From the NCBI GenBank assembly GCA_013099015.1, contig CP039998.1, positions 813,856 through 877,855 of the forward strand: a DNA stretch of 64,000 nucleotides. The letters are read 5' to 3'. The translations under genes and the position numbers were made by a program. Shown piece after piece: positions 18,094 to 26,821 of this stretch. Within the stretch, counting starts at the first letter, position 1; the number at the start of each line of letters is the position of its first letter. The notes beneath the pieces were generated by a model. It made no database searches and was not told the DNA's origin. It saw only the letters and a program-made list of their open reading frames with translations. The stretch is from Candidatus Saccharibacteria bacterium oral taxon 488 (GTDB lineage: Bacteria; Patescibacteriota; Saccharimonadia; Saccharimonadales; Saccharimonadaceae).

Positions 18094-20793
18094 CTACCAC
18101 AGACTAAGTCTACTTTCCCGCCTGCTGCAGGCCACATAAACTGCTACTGTACCAACTAATTTTGTCAACCACGAAGCAATACTAGTGCTGCTACCCTTTG
18201 AGATTTTATTATTTTCTGGATTGAGCCGGCTGTCGTCTGGCCATAGGCCAGAGGATTGACGGCTTTTTACGACCAAAACATTGTCACTCACGGCACTCGT
18301 TTCGTTATTATAACCGTAACCGTCAACCGCGCCGGTAACCGCCAAATCATCCTGTTCGTCCAATTCAGATTCTACTGCCTCAGATACTTCAGTAGCAGCA
18401 AGTCCTTCTTGCGTTTCAGGTAAATCAATAGATGGCTCTACATCGCTGGTATCCGTAATTATAGTTTCAACTTCATCATCCGCACGCGGTAAAGCGCTTT
18501 TTTCCGATGCTTCCATAGCTATACTGTCATGTTCCTCGCGAGGCATGATACGCTCCTCTGAAATTTCCACTGCTAGCTCGTCCAGCTCAACATCACGTAT
18601 TAGTTCAATAGCCGGCGAGATAGGAATAGCTATATGCTCTACTGGCTCATAATCATTGGTGATTTCAGGAACTGATGATGTCTTGAAGTTGTCCAACTGC
18701 TCCACGGAATCCATATCAATACCAATCTCGTCGTCTAAGGAGAGTTTCAAATCATCGGCTTCTTCACGCACTATAATAGCTTCCATCGGCGCGACCGTCA
18801 CCGCTTCAGCCCAAGTTAGTTCTGGCTCTACCCCCGGCAAATCCTGCTTCACAAAAAATACCTCTTCCTCAGCCCAAATCTTATCTTCACTGCGACCGAT
18901 GTCCGCGGTGGTGTCATAGCAATCAAGTTGCCTAAAGACAGGAATTTGCGGCTCGCTCGCATCCGTATCAACCGCTAATTCATCACCCAATTCCTGCGAC
19001 AGATCAACGGCAAGTTGAGCGCCATTTCTATCAACTGCTGTGTGTTTATCTGGTAGATTCGACGCAATGTCTATCATTTCTACAGATGCCGCCATATCAG
19101 TTTTATTTGTTGTATTTACCACATCATTCGCTACGAATACATCTGTTTCTACATCATCAATCTTCGGCTGTACCAAATTACTGTCAAAGTTGGCACGGTC
19201 GCCGATAATCAAAGAGTTCTCGCTACTTTCGACAAGCATCTGCTCCTGTGACAATATAGCTTGCAGTGTTCTGCCAGATTGACTAATAGAATAACTGTCT
19301 GGCGATTGGTACGTCTCGTTTTTATCGTATTCCGCCGGCACGCTAGCTGCGACCGTTCGCTCCTGAGATAGCGGCACATCATCTACGTCCGGCGTCAAGT
19401 TACCGGGCTGTTCATTATTGGCGCCGTCAAGAGTTTGGATAGAGTCATCATAATCTGCCGCCATGCCAAGTTTAGCTTCACGAGGCTGCGTATTTTGTAG
19501 CGGCTTTACATTAGAACCATCAATTGATCCTGACGGCAGCTTATCTATCCCTGTTGCATCAAATTGCGCCGCCAACCGCTGTTCAGAAGCTGACGTGAAG
19601 CTGCTTGCTGCCGTTTGTCTCGGTTCAGAATCAGACAGTTTTGGCGCTGCCGCAACAACGTTATTTTCTTTCGGATGTTCAATTGATGATGGTTTTATGT
19701 CAGACACTGCAGCAGCATCATCGCCGTCATATGTATTTTCCACAACACTAGCAGTGTCCTTATCGTCGCTAGCCGTATGATAAGCTGTTTCATTTTTCAG
19801 CGAATTGCGATTCTCATCACCAGTTTGAGTATCCTCGCTTACCGCTGGCGATGACGGCACAGTTCTCGTTTTCGTTTGCATCAGTATATCTGAAGATTCA
19901 GATGCCAGCTGCTCATTTTCTTTGTCTACCGTATCAGAGACAATAACAGAAGTCTGCTGCTTTATTTCTATTGACGGACGACTTTCCTCTGTTGGCTCGG
20001 TAAAATGTTCCTCGCCAGATATATCGCTGAGCACGTTCCTAGTACTTTCTGACAGAGCTTCCCCGACATCTTTAATATCGTCAGCGATAGTTTCTGGAGC
20101 CATTTTTAATCCAAAGAATGGCGTTTCTGCTGCTTCAGTATCCACATCCTCGCCCGAAACTTCGACCGGCTCGTTAGTTGAAGTTTTGGTTTCTCGTTCC
20201 TGCTGCACAATTTGCTCAGTCGGCTCATCTGTCTTAGTTGTTAAATCTATAGGCTTCGTCTCTGCTGCCGCTGGCTCAGGTACTTTTTTAATAATAGACT
20301 CTTGATAATCGATAGGCTCTGAATATCCCGCCATCACCAATTCCCCGCGTCCACTTTCATCCAAACTATCGAAGTCATCTGGAGCTAATAATCTCTCCAG
20401 ATAGCTTTCTTTTGGTGTCATTTCCATTAAATTAGGAACCGCCTCTTCACCCGCAGAATTCATATCAGTAGATATATTCTCCTGTCTTTCCGACTCCCGC
20501 TTCATGGCTAACGCCTGAGGTTTTACACACTGGCTAAGATATGGACAACCAACACATGTCACACATGCCGTTTGACCAATTGACGCCGATACTTCCTCAG
20601 TAGAAGGTAGTTCTTCTTCACCACTAGCGACCGCCACCAAATCAAACTGCTCAACATTATCAGCCACCGTTTCGCCAACACCAGACGAAAAATCCTCACC
20701 AATAGCACCATCTCGCAACGACGAAAACACATCGAAATTATCACCATTAGCTCCTGTCGGTGATAATTCTACTGTAGTCATCGCCCCAATCAT
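18094..20793 (-). CDS. Large acidic, disordered protein with Cys4 motif and C-terminal hydrophobic tail
   Basis: 899 aa, no family recognised. Residues 77-89 hold C-x2-C-x2-C-x5-C (Cys77, 80, 83, 89), a spacing that could hold an iron-sulphur cluster or zinc. Most of the rest is low-complexity and rich in Asp, Glu, Ser, Thr, so probably disordered. Near the C-terminus a ~17-residue hydrophobic stretch (about 868-885) precedes RRESR, as in a tail anchor. ATG 20793 overlaps the flavoreductase stop by ATGA. Position after nrdD-nrdG-flavoreductase suggests an electron-transfer or scaffold role, but that is inference only. Confidence 0.75.
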   Translation of the reverse strand: MIGAMTTVELSPTGANGDNFDVFSSLRDGAIGEDFSSGVGETVADNVEQFDLVAVASGEEELPSTEEVSASIGQTACVTCVGCPYLSQCVKPQALAMKRESERQENISTDMNSAGEEAVPNLMEMTPKESYLERLLAPDDFDSLDESGRGELVMAGYSEPIDYQESIIKKVPEPAAAETKPIDLTTKTDEPTEQIVQQERETKTSTNEPVEVSGEDVDTEAAETPFFGLKMAPETIADDIKDVGEALSESTRNVLSDISGEEHFTEPTEESRPSIEIKQQTSVIVSDTVDKENEQLASESSDILMQTKTRTVPSSPAVSEDTQTGDENRNSLKNETAYHTASDDKDTASVVENTYDGDDAAAVSDIKPSSIEHPKENNVVAAAPKLSDSEPRQTAASSFTSASEQRLAAQFDATGIDKLPSGSIDGSNVKPLQNTQPREAKLGMAADYDDSIQTLDGANNEQPGNLTPDVDDVPLSQERTVAASVPAEYDKNETYQSPDSYSISQSGRTLQAILSQEQMLVESSENSLIIGDRANFDSNLVQPKIDDVETDVFVANDVVNTTNKTDMAASVEMIDIASNLPDKHTAVDRNGAQLAVDLSQELGDELAVDTDASEPQIPVFRQLDCYDTTADIGRSEDKIWAEEEVFFVKQDLPGVEPELTWAEAVTVAPMEAIIVREEADDLKLSLDDEIGIDMDSVEQLDNFKTSSVPEITNDYEPVEHIAIPISPAIELIRDVELDELAVEISEERIMPREEHDSIAMEASEKSALPRADDEVETIITDTSDVEPSIDLPETQEGLAATEVSEAVESELDEQDDLAVTGAVDGYGYNNETSAVSDNVLVVKSRQSSGLWPDDSRLNPENNKISKGSSTSIASWLTKLVGTVAVYVACSRRESRLSLW

Positions 20794-21452
20794 TGCTCAA
20801 AAAATGTCTCCGTTGAAATGTGTGATTCATCGATGCCAGCGGCGGTTAGTTTTTGCCAAACATCACGCACAAACGGTAAGCTGCCACAAACCAGAAAGTG
20901 CGCCTCACTTGGCACCTCACTCACAATGTTCGCCACCTCAAACCGCCCATTATGCCAGCCGTCTCGTTCCTCAACCTGCTGACGCGTGCTAAACTTTTTG
21001 ACCGTAATATTCGACGCTGCTAACTCCTCCGAGAACACCATATATTCCGGCGATTTTTGACTCAAATAGAGAAAAGTTGGCTGCTTGGCGTCCGCCAAGA
21101 TACTCCAAATCGGGCTGAGTCCGCACCCCGCCGCGATGCCAACCAATGGTCGCTCGGTTTGCGGGTTGAAATCGCCGTACGCCTGGCTAATGTGCAGCGT
21201 ATCGCCAACCTGGCGCGAACACAAATAGCTCGAGAATTCACCGCCAACATTTTTCACGGTAATCGACATCAATTCCTCGTGCGGGCGCGAAGAAATACTA
21301 TAGGCCTTGCCTTCGCGCACCTGACTACCCGCAATGAACACTGTGATGTATTGCCCCGCCATAAAGTCGAATGGCCGCACAACATACAGCGTCGTCACCT
21401 CGGGGTTTTCCTGGCGCACGCGCACAATTTCGACAGTTAGTGAATCACGCAT
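20790..21452 (-). CDS. Ferredoxin-NAD(P)H reductase-like flavoprotein
   Basis: 220 aa, the minimal FNR fold with no extra ferredoxin domain. FAD-binding barrel with GQYITVF and the R-x-Y-S-like KAYSISS (about 49-55), then GGEFSSYLCS; the NAD(P) domain has GIAAGCGLSPIWSIL (about 105-119) and CGSLPFVRDVW near the end. It would move electrons between NAD(P)H and a one-electron carrier. It starts inside the end of nrdG (16-nt overlap) and overlaps the acidic Cys4 gene by ATGA. NrdG-type activases need a reduced flavodoxin or ferredoxin, so it may supply electrons to NrdG (inference). Confidence 0.88.
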   Translation of the reverse strand: MRDSLTVEIVRVRQENPEVTTLYVVRPFDFMAGQYITVFIAGSQVREGKAYSISSRPHEELMSITVKNVGGEFSSYLCSRQVGDTLHISQAYGDFNPQTERPLVGIAAGCGLSPIWSILADAKQPTFLYLSQKSPEYMVFSEELAASNITVKKFSTRQQVEERDGWHNGRFEVANIVSEVPSEAHFLVCGSLPFVRDVWQKLTAAGIDESHISTETFFEQ

Positions 21453-22180
21453 TCTTCGACATACCTTTCCATTATTTTTTGGGCGGCCCTAAATTCTTCG
21501 TCAGTGAACGTGTGATAGTTGGCAAACTTCGGACTAATGGTGGTGCCGGTGCGAAAATGCTGCAAAGCGAATCGCTTGGCGCCTCTAACCAGCTCGCCAA
21601 TCTTTTCAAAATCCGCTACCTCCAGCTGCTCACGAACGATTGTCGTTCGAAATTCATGGCCAATTCCCGAATCAATCATCAGCCGCACGTTATCCTTGAT
21701 CGCCTCCAGATCAATCGGCCGCGCCGCAATCTCCACGTATTTTTCCAGCGGCCCCTTAACGTCCATGGCGATGAAGTCAATCGTCCCCTCCTCGACCATA
21801 CCGCGCACCATGTCAGGATGCGTGCCGTTGGTGTCTAGTTTGACATCAAAACCCAGCTTTTTAATCATCCGGCAAAGCACGGGCAGATCTTCGTTAACCG
21901 TCGGCTCGCCGCCAGAAATCACCACGCCGTCTAGCCGGCCAATACGCGATTTTAAGAATATCATCGCCTCTTCAACTGGGATACTCGGCGCTAACCGCTC
22001 AGGTAGTACCAGTTCAGGATTATGGCAATAGCCACAACGCATATTGCAACCCGACAGAAACAGCGCTGCCGCCACGTGCCCCGGATAGTCAACCAGCGAC
22101 AGCTTCTGAATCCCGCCGATCGACACCTTAAGCTGGGACAGCGACGGCGCTAGCTCGCTGGTGTTCGGCGGCATCGTCAT
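21437..22180 (-). CDS. nrdG: Anaerobic ribonucleotide reductase activating protein (radical SAM)
   Basis: 247 aa. Radical SAM signature C-N-M-R-C-G-Y-C (about 45-52) binds the [4Fe-4S] cluster; GGEP (GGEPTVNE) for SAM contacts follows. It installs the glycyl radical on NrdD. It begins 53 nt inside the end of nrdD and ends inside the flavoreductase gene, so the operon is compressed. At 247 aa it belongs to the longer activase type (NrdG2/PflA-like, COG1180) rather than the ~155-aa E. coli NrdG. Confidence 0.95.
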   Translation of the reverse strand: MTMPPNTSELAPSLSQLKVSIGGIQKLSLVDYPGHVAAALFLSGCNMRCGYCHNPELVLPERLAPSIPVEEAMIFLKSRIGRLDGVVISGGEPTVNEDLPVLCRMIKKLGFDVKLDTNGTHPDMVRGMVEEGTIDFIAMDVKGPLEKYVEIAARPIDLEAIKDNVRLMIDSGIGHEFRTTIVREQLEVADFEKIGELVRGAKRFALQHFRTGTTISPKFANYHTFTDEEFRAAQKIMERYVEECVIH

Positions 22181-24263
22181 AATGCTCCCTCATGTCAAAT
22201 TCAGCTTGCTTACCGTTATTCCACTGGGAAACTGGGCGCAAGAAACCAACCACCCGCGAGTAGACCTCAGTACTTTCGCCGCAATTCGGACAAGCCGGAT
22301 GTTCGCCGACGATATAGCCGTGGTTAGCACAGATTGAGAAACTTGGCGTAAAGGTAAAGTACGGCAATCTATAATTTTCGCAAATCGTTTTAACCAGTTT
22401 CTTCAGCGTCTGTGGATCATCCATACGCTCGCCTAGGAAGAAGTGAATCACCGTGCCGCCCGTGTATTTGGTTTGCAAATTATCCTGCAAATCCATCAGC
22501 TCAAACAAATCATCGGTGTAATTGACTGGCAAGTGGCTGGAGTTAGTGTAGAACGGATGTTTGACTGCCGCACCCAGGCCATTAGCAAAGTGTGCTCGAT
22601 CAGGGAAGCTGGCTTTGTCAATTTGCGCTAAGCGGTAAGTCGTACCCTCAGCTGGCGTTGCTTCCAAATTGTAATTATTGCCAGTTTCTTTCTGGTATTC
22701 GACCAGCCGATCGCGCATAAAATCAAGAGTTTTCTCGGCGAACGCCTTGCCCTTTTCGGTACCAATGTCGACGCCCAGCAAATTCAGCGCTGCCTCATTC
22801 GTACCGATCAAGCCAATCGTCGAGAAGTGATTCTTCCAATACTCATTGAAGCGCTTTTTAATATCGCGCAGGTAAAACTTGGTGTACGGATACAGGCTGA
22901 TGTCCGAATCGGTCAGCTGCTCCAGCACCTTGCGTTTGGTCTCCAGGCTGTCGCGCGCCATATCCATGAGTTCGCCCAGACCCTTGAAAAATTCTTTCTC
23001 GTTCTTTGATTTCAGCGCTAGGCGCGGCAGGTTAATCGTCACCACGCCAATTGAACCGGTCATCGGATTCGAACCAAACAGACCGCCGCCGCGATACTCC
23101 AGCTGGCGATTATCGATGCGCAAGCGACAGCACATCGAGCGCGCATCTTCTGGATCCATGTCGGAATTGATGAAGTTTGAGAAGTACGGAATGCCGTACT
23201 TGGCGCTGGCTTCCCAAAGATTTTCAATGACCGGATTATCCCAGTTGAAATCTTTAGTGATATTGACCGTCGGAATCGGGAAGGTGAAGACGCGGCCGTT
23301 GGCGTCGCCTTCAGACAATACCTCAAGCAATGCTTTATTAAGCATGTTCATCTCTTCCTGGTAATCGCCGTAGTTAGTATCCTGCATCTCGCCGCCGATG
23401 ATCACCGGATTGCCGGCCATGTGCTTTGGACATTCTAGATCAAGCGTGATGTTGGTAAACGGCGTCTGGAAACCAACCCTAGTTGGTACGTTAACGTTAA
23501 AGACAAATTCTTGCAATGCCTGTTTAACCTCGTCATAGCTCAGCTTGTCAGCGCGAATGAACGGCGCCAAGAGTGTATCAAAGTCAGAGAATGCCTGAGC
23601 GCCAGCCGCCTCGCCCTGCAGAGTGTAGAAGAAATTGACCACCTGCCCAAGAGCCGAGCGGAAATGCTTAGCCGGTTTGGAGGCAACCTTGTTTTTAACA
23701 CCGGTGAAACCTTGGCGCAGCAAATCCATCAGATCCCAGCCAACACAGTAAACACTCAGCAAATTGAGGTCGTGAATATGCAAATCACCCTCTTTATGCG
23801 CCCGGCCGATTTTTGGCGAATAAATCTTATCCAGCCAGTAGGTCTTGGTAATTTCCGCCGAAACGTAGTTATTCAGGCCCTGCAAACTATAGCCCATGTT
23901 GGAATTTTCTTTGACTTTCCAGTCTAGATTGTTAACGTATTTATCGATCAAATCGACGTGCGCGCTGGATGTAATTTCACGCAGCTTTTTGTGCTGGTCG
24001 CGGTAGATAATGTAGGCCTTGGCGGTTTTCTTGAACTTGGAATCAATCAAGACATCCTCAACGACATCCTGGATATCCTCGACACCCGGCAAGCGTTTTG
24101 GGTTGCGGGTTTCTAGTACCGCCAGTACCTTATCGGTCAATTTGACGGCCTGCTTGGCATCAAATTCGCCAGTCTCCAGGCCCGCCTTCTCGATGGCTTT
24201 TTCGATTTTTTTACGGTCAAATTTGACAGTCCGACCGTCGCGTTTTTTGATTGATTTGTACAT
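22128..24263 (-). CDS. nrdD: Anaerobic ribonucleoside-triphosphate reductase
   Basis: 711 aa from ATG 24263, chosen because GGAGGGGT precedes it; the open frame extends upstream but that part looks non-coding. N-terminal ATP-cone (KRDGRTVKFDRKKIEKAI) for allosteric control, catalytic barrel, then the C-terminal zinc site (CANHG ... CPNCG) and glycyl-radical loop RVVGFL. Reduces NTPs to dNTPs under anoxia, as the first gene of the operon with nrdG, the flavoreductase and the acidic Cys4 protein. Two NrdR-like boxes overlap its promoter. No class I or II reductase is seen in the window. Confidence 0.97.
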   Translation of the reverse strand: MYKSIKKRDGRTVKFDRKKIEKAIEKAGLETGEFDAKQAVKLTDKVLAVLETRNPKRLPGVEDIQDVVEDVLIDSKFKKTAKAYIIYRDQHKKLREITSSAHVDLIDKYVNNLDWKVKENSNMGYSLQGLNNYVSAEITKTYWLDKIYSPKIGRAHKEGDLHIHDLNLLSVYCVGWDLMDLLRQGFTGVKNKVASKPAKHFRSALGQVVNFFYTLQGEAAGAQAFSDFDTLLAPFIRADKLSYDEVKQALQEFVFNVNVPTRVGFQTPFTNITLDLECPKHMAGNPVIIGGEMQDTNYGDYQEEMNMLNKALLEVLSEGDANGRVFTFPIPTVNITKDFNWDNPVIENLWEASAKYGIPYFSNFINSDMDPEDARSMCCRLRIDNRQLEYRGGGLFGSNPMTGSIGVVTINLPRLALKSKNEKEFFKGLGELMDMARDSLETKRKVLEQLTDSDISLYPYTKFYLRDIKKRFNEYWKNHFSTIGLIGTNEAALNLLGVDIGTEKGKAFAEKTLDFMRDRLVEYQKETGNNYNLEATPAEGTTYRLAQIDKASFPDRAHFANGLGAAVKHPFYTNSSHLPVNYTDDLFELMDLQDNLQTKYTGGTVIHFFLGERMDDPQTLKKLVKTICENYRLPYFTFTPSFSICANHGYIVGEHPACPNCGESTEVYSRVVGFLRPVSQWNNGKQAEFDMREHYDDAAEHQRASAVAVPA

Positions 24264-24293
24264 ACCCCTCCTTATTATGGTAATAGCAAACCA

Positions 24294-24316
24294 GCCCCAA
24301 CCTCCCCGAGGGGCTT
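24294..24316 (-). other. Hairpin in the nrdD leader
   Basis: AGCCCC/GGGGCT arms with inner CCCC-GGGG pairing, 30-50 nt before the nrdD start. It lacks a T-tract, so it is not a terminator; a leader structure of unknown purpose. Confidence 0.35.
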
Positions 24317-24347
24317 GTGTTGCAAAAAACATTATTTATTTTCTAAA

Positions 24348-24363
24348 ACACTATATGTAGTGC
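24348..24363. promoter_or_regulatory. NrdR-like box 1
   Basis: ACACTATATGTAGTGC matches the NrdR consensus (ACAC-t-ATATAT-a-GTGT) at most positions. Its centre is 32 bp from box 2, the usual three-turn spacing of NrdR box pairs. Confidence 0.75.
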
Positions 24364-24372
24364 TTAATATAG

Positions 24373-24402
24373 AATATACACGCGATATATAGCGTTTGTC
24401 AA
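24373..24402 (-). promoter_or_regulatory. nrdD operon promoter
   Basis: Minus strand TTGACA (24397-24402), 18-nt spacer, TATATT (24373-24378). NrdR-like box 2 fills the spacer and box 1 lies just downstream, so bound NrdR would block RNA polymerase. Confidence 0.7.
24380..24395. promoter_or_regulatory. NrdR-like box 2
   Basis: ACGCGATATATAGCGT, palindromic in 14 of 16 positions around an ATATAT core. Lies between -35 and -10 of nrdD. No nrdR gene is in the window. Confidence 0.7.
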
Positions 24403-24421
24403 CGAAAATACATTGTATTAT

Positions 24422-24955
24422 TTACATGCGAGATGCGGAAGTATTTGTTCCCTCTGATAATGCTAAGACGTCGCGGTGAATCATATCAACAATTTCGGCC
24501 TGAGTCAGCTGTTCGCCAATTCGCTGCTCGCCCGGTACATTCAAAATATCTTGATCTTTCCACCACTGGCGCATCTTCGATTCACCAAATTCATGAGCAT
24601 TTGGCTTGGTAGCGTGGCGGCGCACCGTTTCCTCAAACGATATGTCAAAATAGTAAATCAACTTTTCGCCCTGAAAATCATTCAGCAGCCGATGCAGCAT
24701 CGCGCCGTATTTTTTACTACTCAAAATACCTTCCAAAATCACCGTATAACCAACGTTATTGCCGTACATGCATAGATCATACATCAGTTGAATTGCCGGG
24801 TTGCTTTCACTGTCTTTCACGCGAAGCATCTCCCGCCGCACCACATCCTGCGACACCAGCATCGTGCCGTAGCCTAGTTGACGCTGGAGTAGGCGCGCCG
24901 TGCTGGTTTTACCACAGCCAGAATTACCGCGGAGAATGATAAGTGAGGTCGTCAC
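24422..24955 (-). CDS. P-loop kinase-like protein
   Basis: 177 aa. Walker A GNSGCGKTSTAR (about 10-21), an SQD motif, and a lid-like EETVRRHATKP region typical of small-molecule kinases of the AAA_33/zeta/shikimate kinase type. Substrate unknown. GTG start 24955 overlaps the upstream phosphotransferase stop (GTGA), so the two are coupled and may act on related substrates. Confidence 0.8.
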   Translation of the reverse strand: MTTSLIILRGNSGCGKTSTARLLQRQLGYGTMLVSQDVVRREMLRVKDSESNPAIQLMYDLCMYGNNVGYTVILEGILSSKKYGAMLHRLLNDFQGEKLIYYFDISFEETVRRHATKPNAHEFGESKMRQWWKDQDILNVPGEQRIGEQLTQAEIVDMIHRDVLALSEGTNTSASRM

Positions 24956-25962
24956 GTGCGCTCCAGTAAATCATAAGCGGTGGCCGCTGACAGCGCCTGC
25001 ATTTGGCGAAGAGTATCGCCCGGCTGGAGCGGCGGCTTGAGGCTACGGATAAGATAAAAGCCAACAAATGCCGCTAACATCTCCGCATTGAGTTCGTCTA
25101 GCCATGGTGTTACATCCTGACCATGGCGCGCCATATCAACCAGAAATTCCGTCGCCCCAGACCCCTGAGGCGCATAGGAAGCCCAATTCCAATCGACCAA
25201 TTTCAGCTCACCAGTTTGCGGATGAAACGCCAAGTTATCACTGCGTACATCGGAATGATTAAAACAATCCTCTGGCTGTTTGGCGAATTGTTTAGCACGT
25301 ACCGAAATATCGACTAATCCATCATTCCTATTCAGTAACTCCATCATCTTCTGGCAGCGCTGCTGGTTGACTTCTGATTGTTCTGGCAATAATATTCGGT
25401 AATTATCAATCAACTGACGGTGAATATCAGCCTCAGTAATAATTCGATCAATGCCGTCATCCAAGCCAAGCTCCGCCGCTACAAATGGTTGCAGCTGCAG
25501 TTCCTCAATCACCTCGTATGGTAACTCTGTTTGTTCCAGCTCGCGAGTTGCCGCTACCACCGCTAAAATATATCGTTTCACCACAAATTTTTCCGCTGGC
25601 GGCTGCCATAGCCAGCCGTCGGCTGACGCATAACTGGTTGTCATCAGCACATGTCCATCACCAGCCAGCATAGTCCAATCGGCCACATATTGCGGGTGAA
25701 GTTTCTGCAATAACCGCGTCACTTCATAATCTTTTTTCAGCCAAGCTAATTCCCGCTCGCCGTCGTCCGGCAGTAAATCGACATCAACCTCTTTGACAAA
25801 AATTGTCTTATCGCCCGCCGACACCAAGGCGCGGCGATTACGCGAAAAACCGCCGCTCACCGAGGTAATTTGTAAATCAGATACATCGACACCGAGCTCC
25901 GTTGCAGCACACTGCAATGATCTGTCGGTCAGCAACTTATCAGGGCGAGGCAAGGTTTCCAT
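24952..25962 (-). CDS. Aminoglycoside phosphotransferase-family (APH) kinase
   Basis: 336 aa. The C-lobe has FNHSDVRSDNLAF (a variant of the HGDxxxxN catalytic loop, with His-Ser-Asp in place of His-Gly-Asp) and LVDWNWA (metal-binding D-x-D/N region). A VSGGFSRNRRALV glycine-rich segment and an IFVKEV Lys lie in the N-lobe. The family phosphorylates antibiotics, sugars or choline; the substrate cannot be told. TATAAT ends 6 nt before ATG 25962. It is followed by a coupled P-loop kinase. Confidence 0.85.
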   Translation of the reverse strand: METLPRPDKLLTDRSLQCAATELGVDVSDLQITSVSGGFSRNRRALVSAGDKTIFVKEVDVDLLPDDGERELAWLKKDYEVTRLLQKLHPQYVADWTMLAGDGHVLMTTSYASADGWLWQPPAEKFVVKRYILAVVAATRELEQTELPYEVIEELQLQPFVAAELGLDDGIDRIITEADIHRQLIDNYRILLPEQSEVNQQRCQKMMELLNRNDGLVDISVRAKQFAKQPEDCFNHSDVRSDNLAFHPQTGELKLVDWNWASYAPQGSGATEFLVDMARHGQDVTPWLDELNAEMLAAFVGFYLIRSLKPPLQPGDTLRQMQALSAATAYDLLERT

Positions 25963-25968
25963 ATGGAA

Positions 25969-25974
25969 ATTATA
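25969..25974 (-). promoter_or_regulatory. -10 box of the APH-kinase pair
   Basis: TATAAT on the minus strand, 6 nt before ATG 25962; leaderless arrangement. Confidence 0.5.
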
Positions 25975-26041
25975 ACATTTACCATATACCTGTTCTATTG
26001 CGCCATATAATCAAACAGATCTATGTCAGTCATATAACGAA

Positions 26042-26821
26042 TTACACTCCCGTATCTCGCCGATAAAAGCCAATCGCTGCCACGCCAAGCGCCGCTAAGC
26101 TCACAAAGATTAAGACTACCAATTTTCCTAGGTCCAATCCGTCCATCAAACTGCCCGGAATGTTGTAGTAATGGATCAGCGACCAAACGTCGTAAGCTTT
26201 CCAGCTTTCAATCAATTTAGCAGTAATCGACAGGGCGTACATTGCTAGAAAAAGCAGGCTGCCAACGCCAATAGCCAGCCCGCGCCGGCCCGTCACCGCC
26301 TGGGTGACAAAGGTGAGACTACCAAAACTAAGGCCCAAAAGCCACAAGCTCACACAGGCCCCGGCAACGTGAGTGAGGTTTGGATGAAAGTCGAACAGCG
26401 GACCAATGAGCGCAATCGTCATGCACAACAACATCGGAGGAATCACCAATAACCCCGCCATCGCCGCATATTTTTGCAGTACAATCATCACGCGAGTCCG
26501 TCGACTAGCGAGGAGTAACTCCAATGTCCCTAAATCCTCTTCCCGACCAATTACCCCAGCACCCAAAATAATCGCCGTAATCACCACGCCGACCATCGCC
26601 ACCAGTGGAAACAGCTCAATACTCAGCCAGCCTTCTGGCGTGGTGCCAATCGCCAAATCGCCAACCACCGCTTTCATACCAGCCGGCATCATGTCGATGA
26701 ACGGGCTTAGCTGATCGCTAAATTTATTGAACAACGCTGAAAACAATACTGCCACAACGCTAATTCCAACGCCCAAAAACAGCGGCAATTTGTAATTTTG
26801 CCGCACCGTCTGCCGCATCAT
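26042..26821 (-). CDS. ABC-2 type transporter permease
   Basis: 259 aa with about six hydrophobic helices and the ABC-2 permease pattern; the segment EEDLGTLELLLASRRTR is the conserved cytosolic coupling region. It overlaps the ATPase gene at 26818-26821 by 4 nt. Substrate unknown; the pair resembles drug- or bacteriocin-export systems. Confidence 0.85.
   Translation of the reverse strand: MMRQTVRQNYKLPLFLGVGISVVAVLFSALFNKFSDQLSPFIDMMPAGMKAVVGDLAIGTTPEGWLSIELFPLVAMVGVVITAIILGAGVIGREEDLGTLELLLASRRTRVMIVLQKYAAMAGLLVIPPMLLCMTIALIGPLFDFHPNLTHVAGACVSLWLLGLSFGSLTFVTQAVTGRRGLAIGVGSLLFLAMYALSITAKLIESWKAYDVWSLIHYYNIPGSLMDGLDLGKLVVLIFVSLAALGVAAIGFYRRDTGV

Noticed and set aside
24263..24332. Upstream extension of nrdD (MFFATQAPRGGWGW...)
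   Set aside because: No family similarity, no Shine-Dalgarno at that ATG, and GGAGG stands before ATG 24263; the region is hairpin-rich leader.
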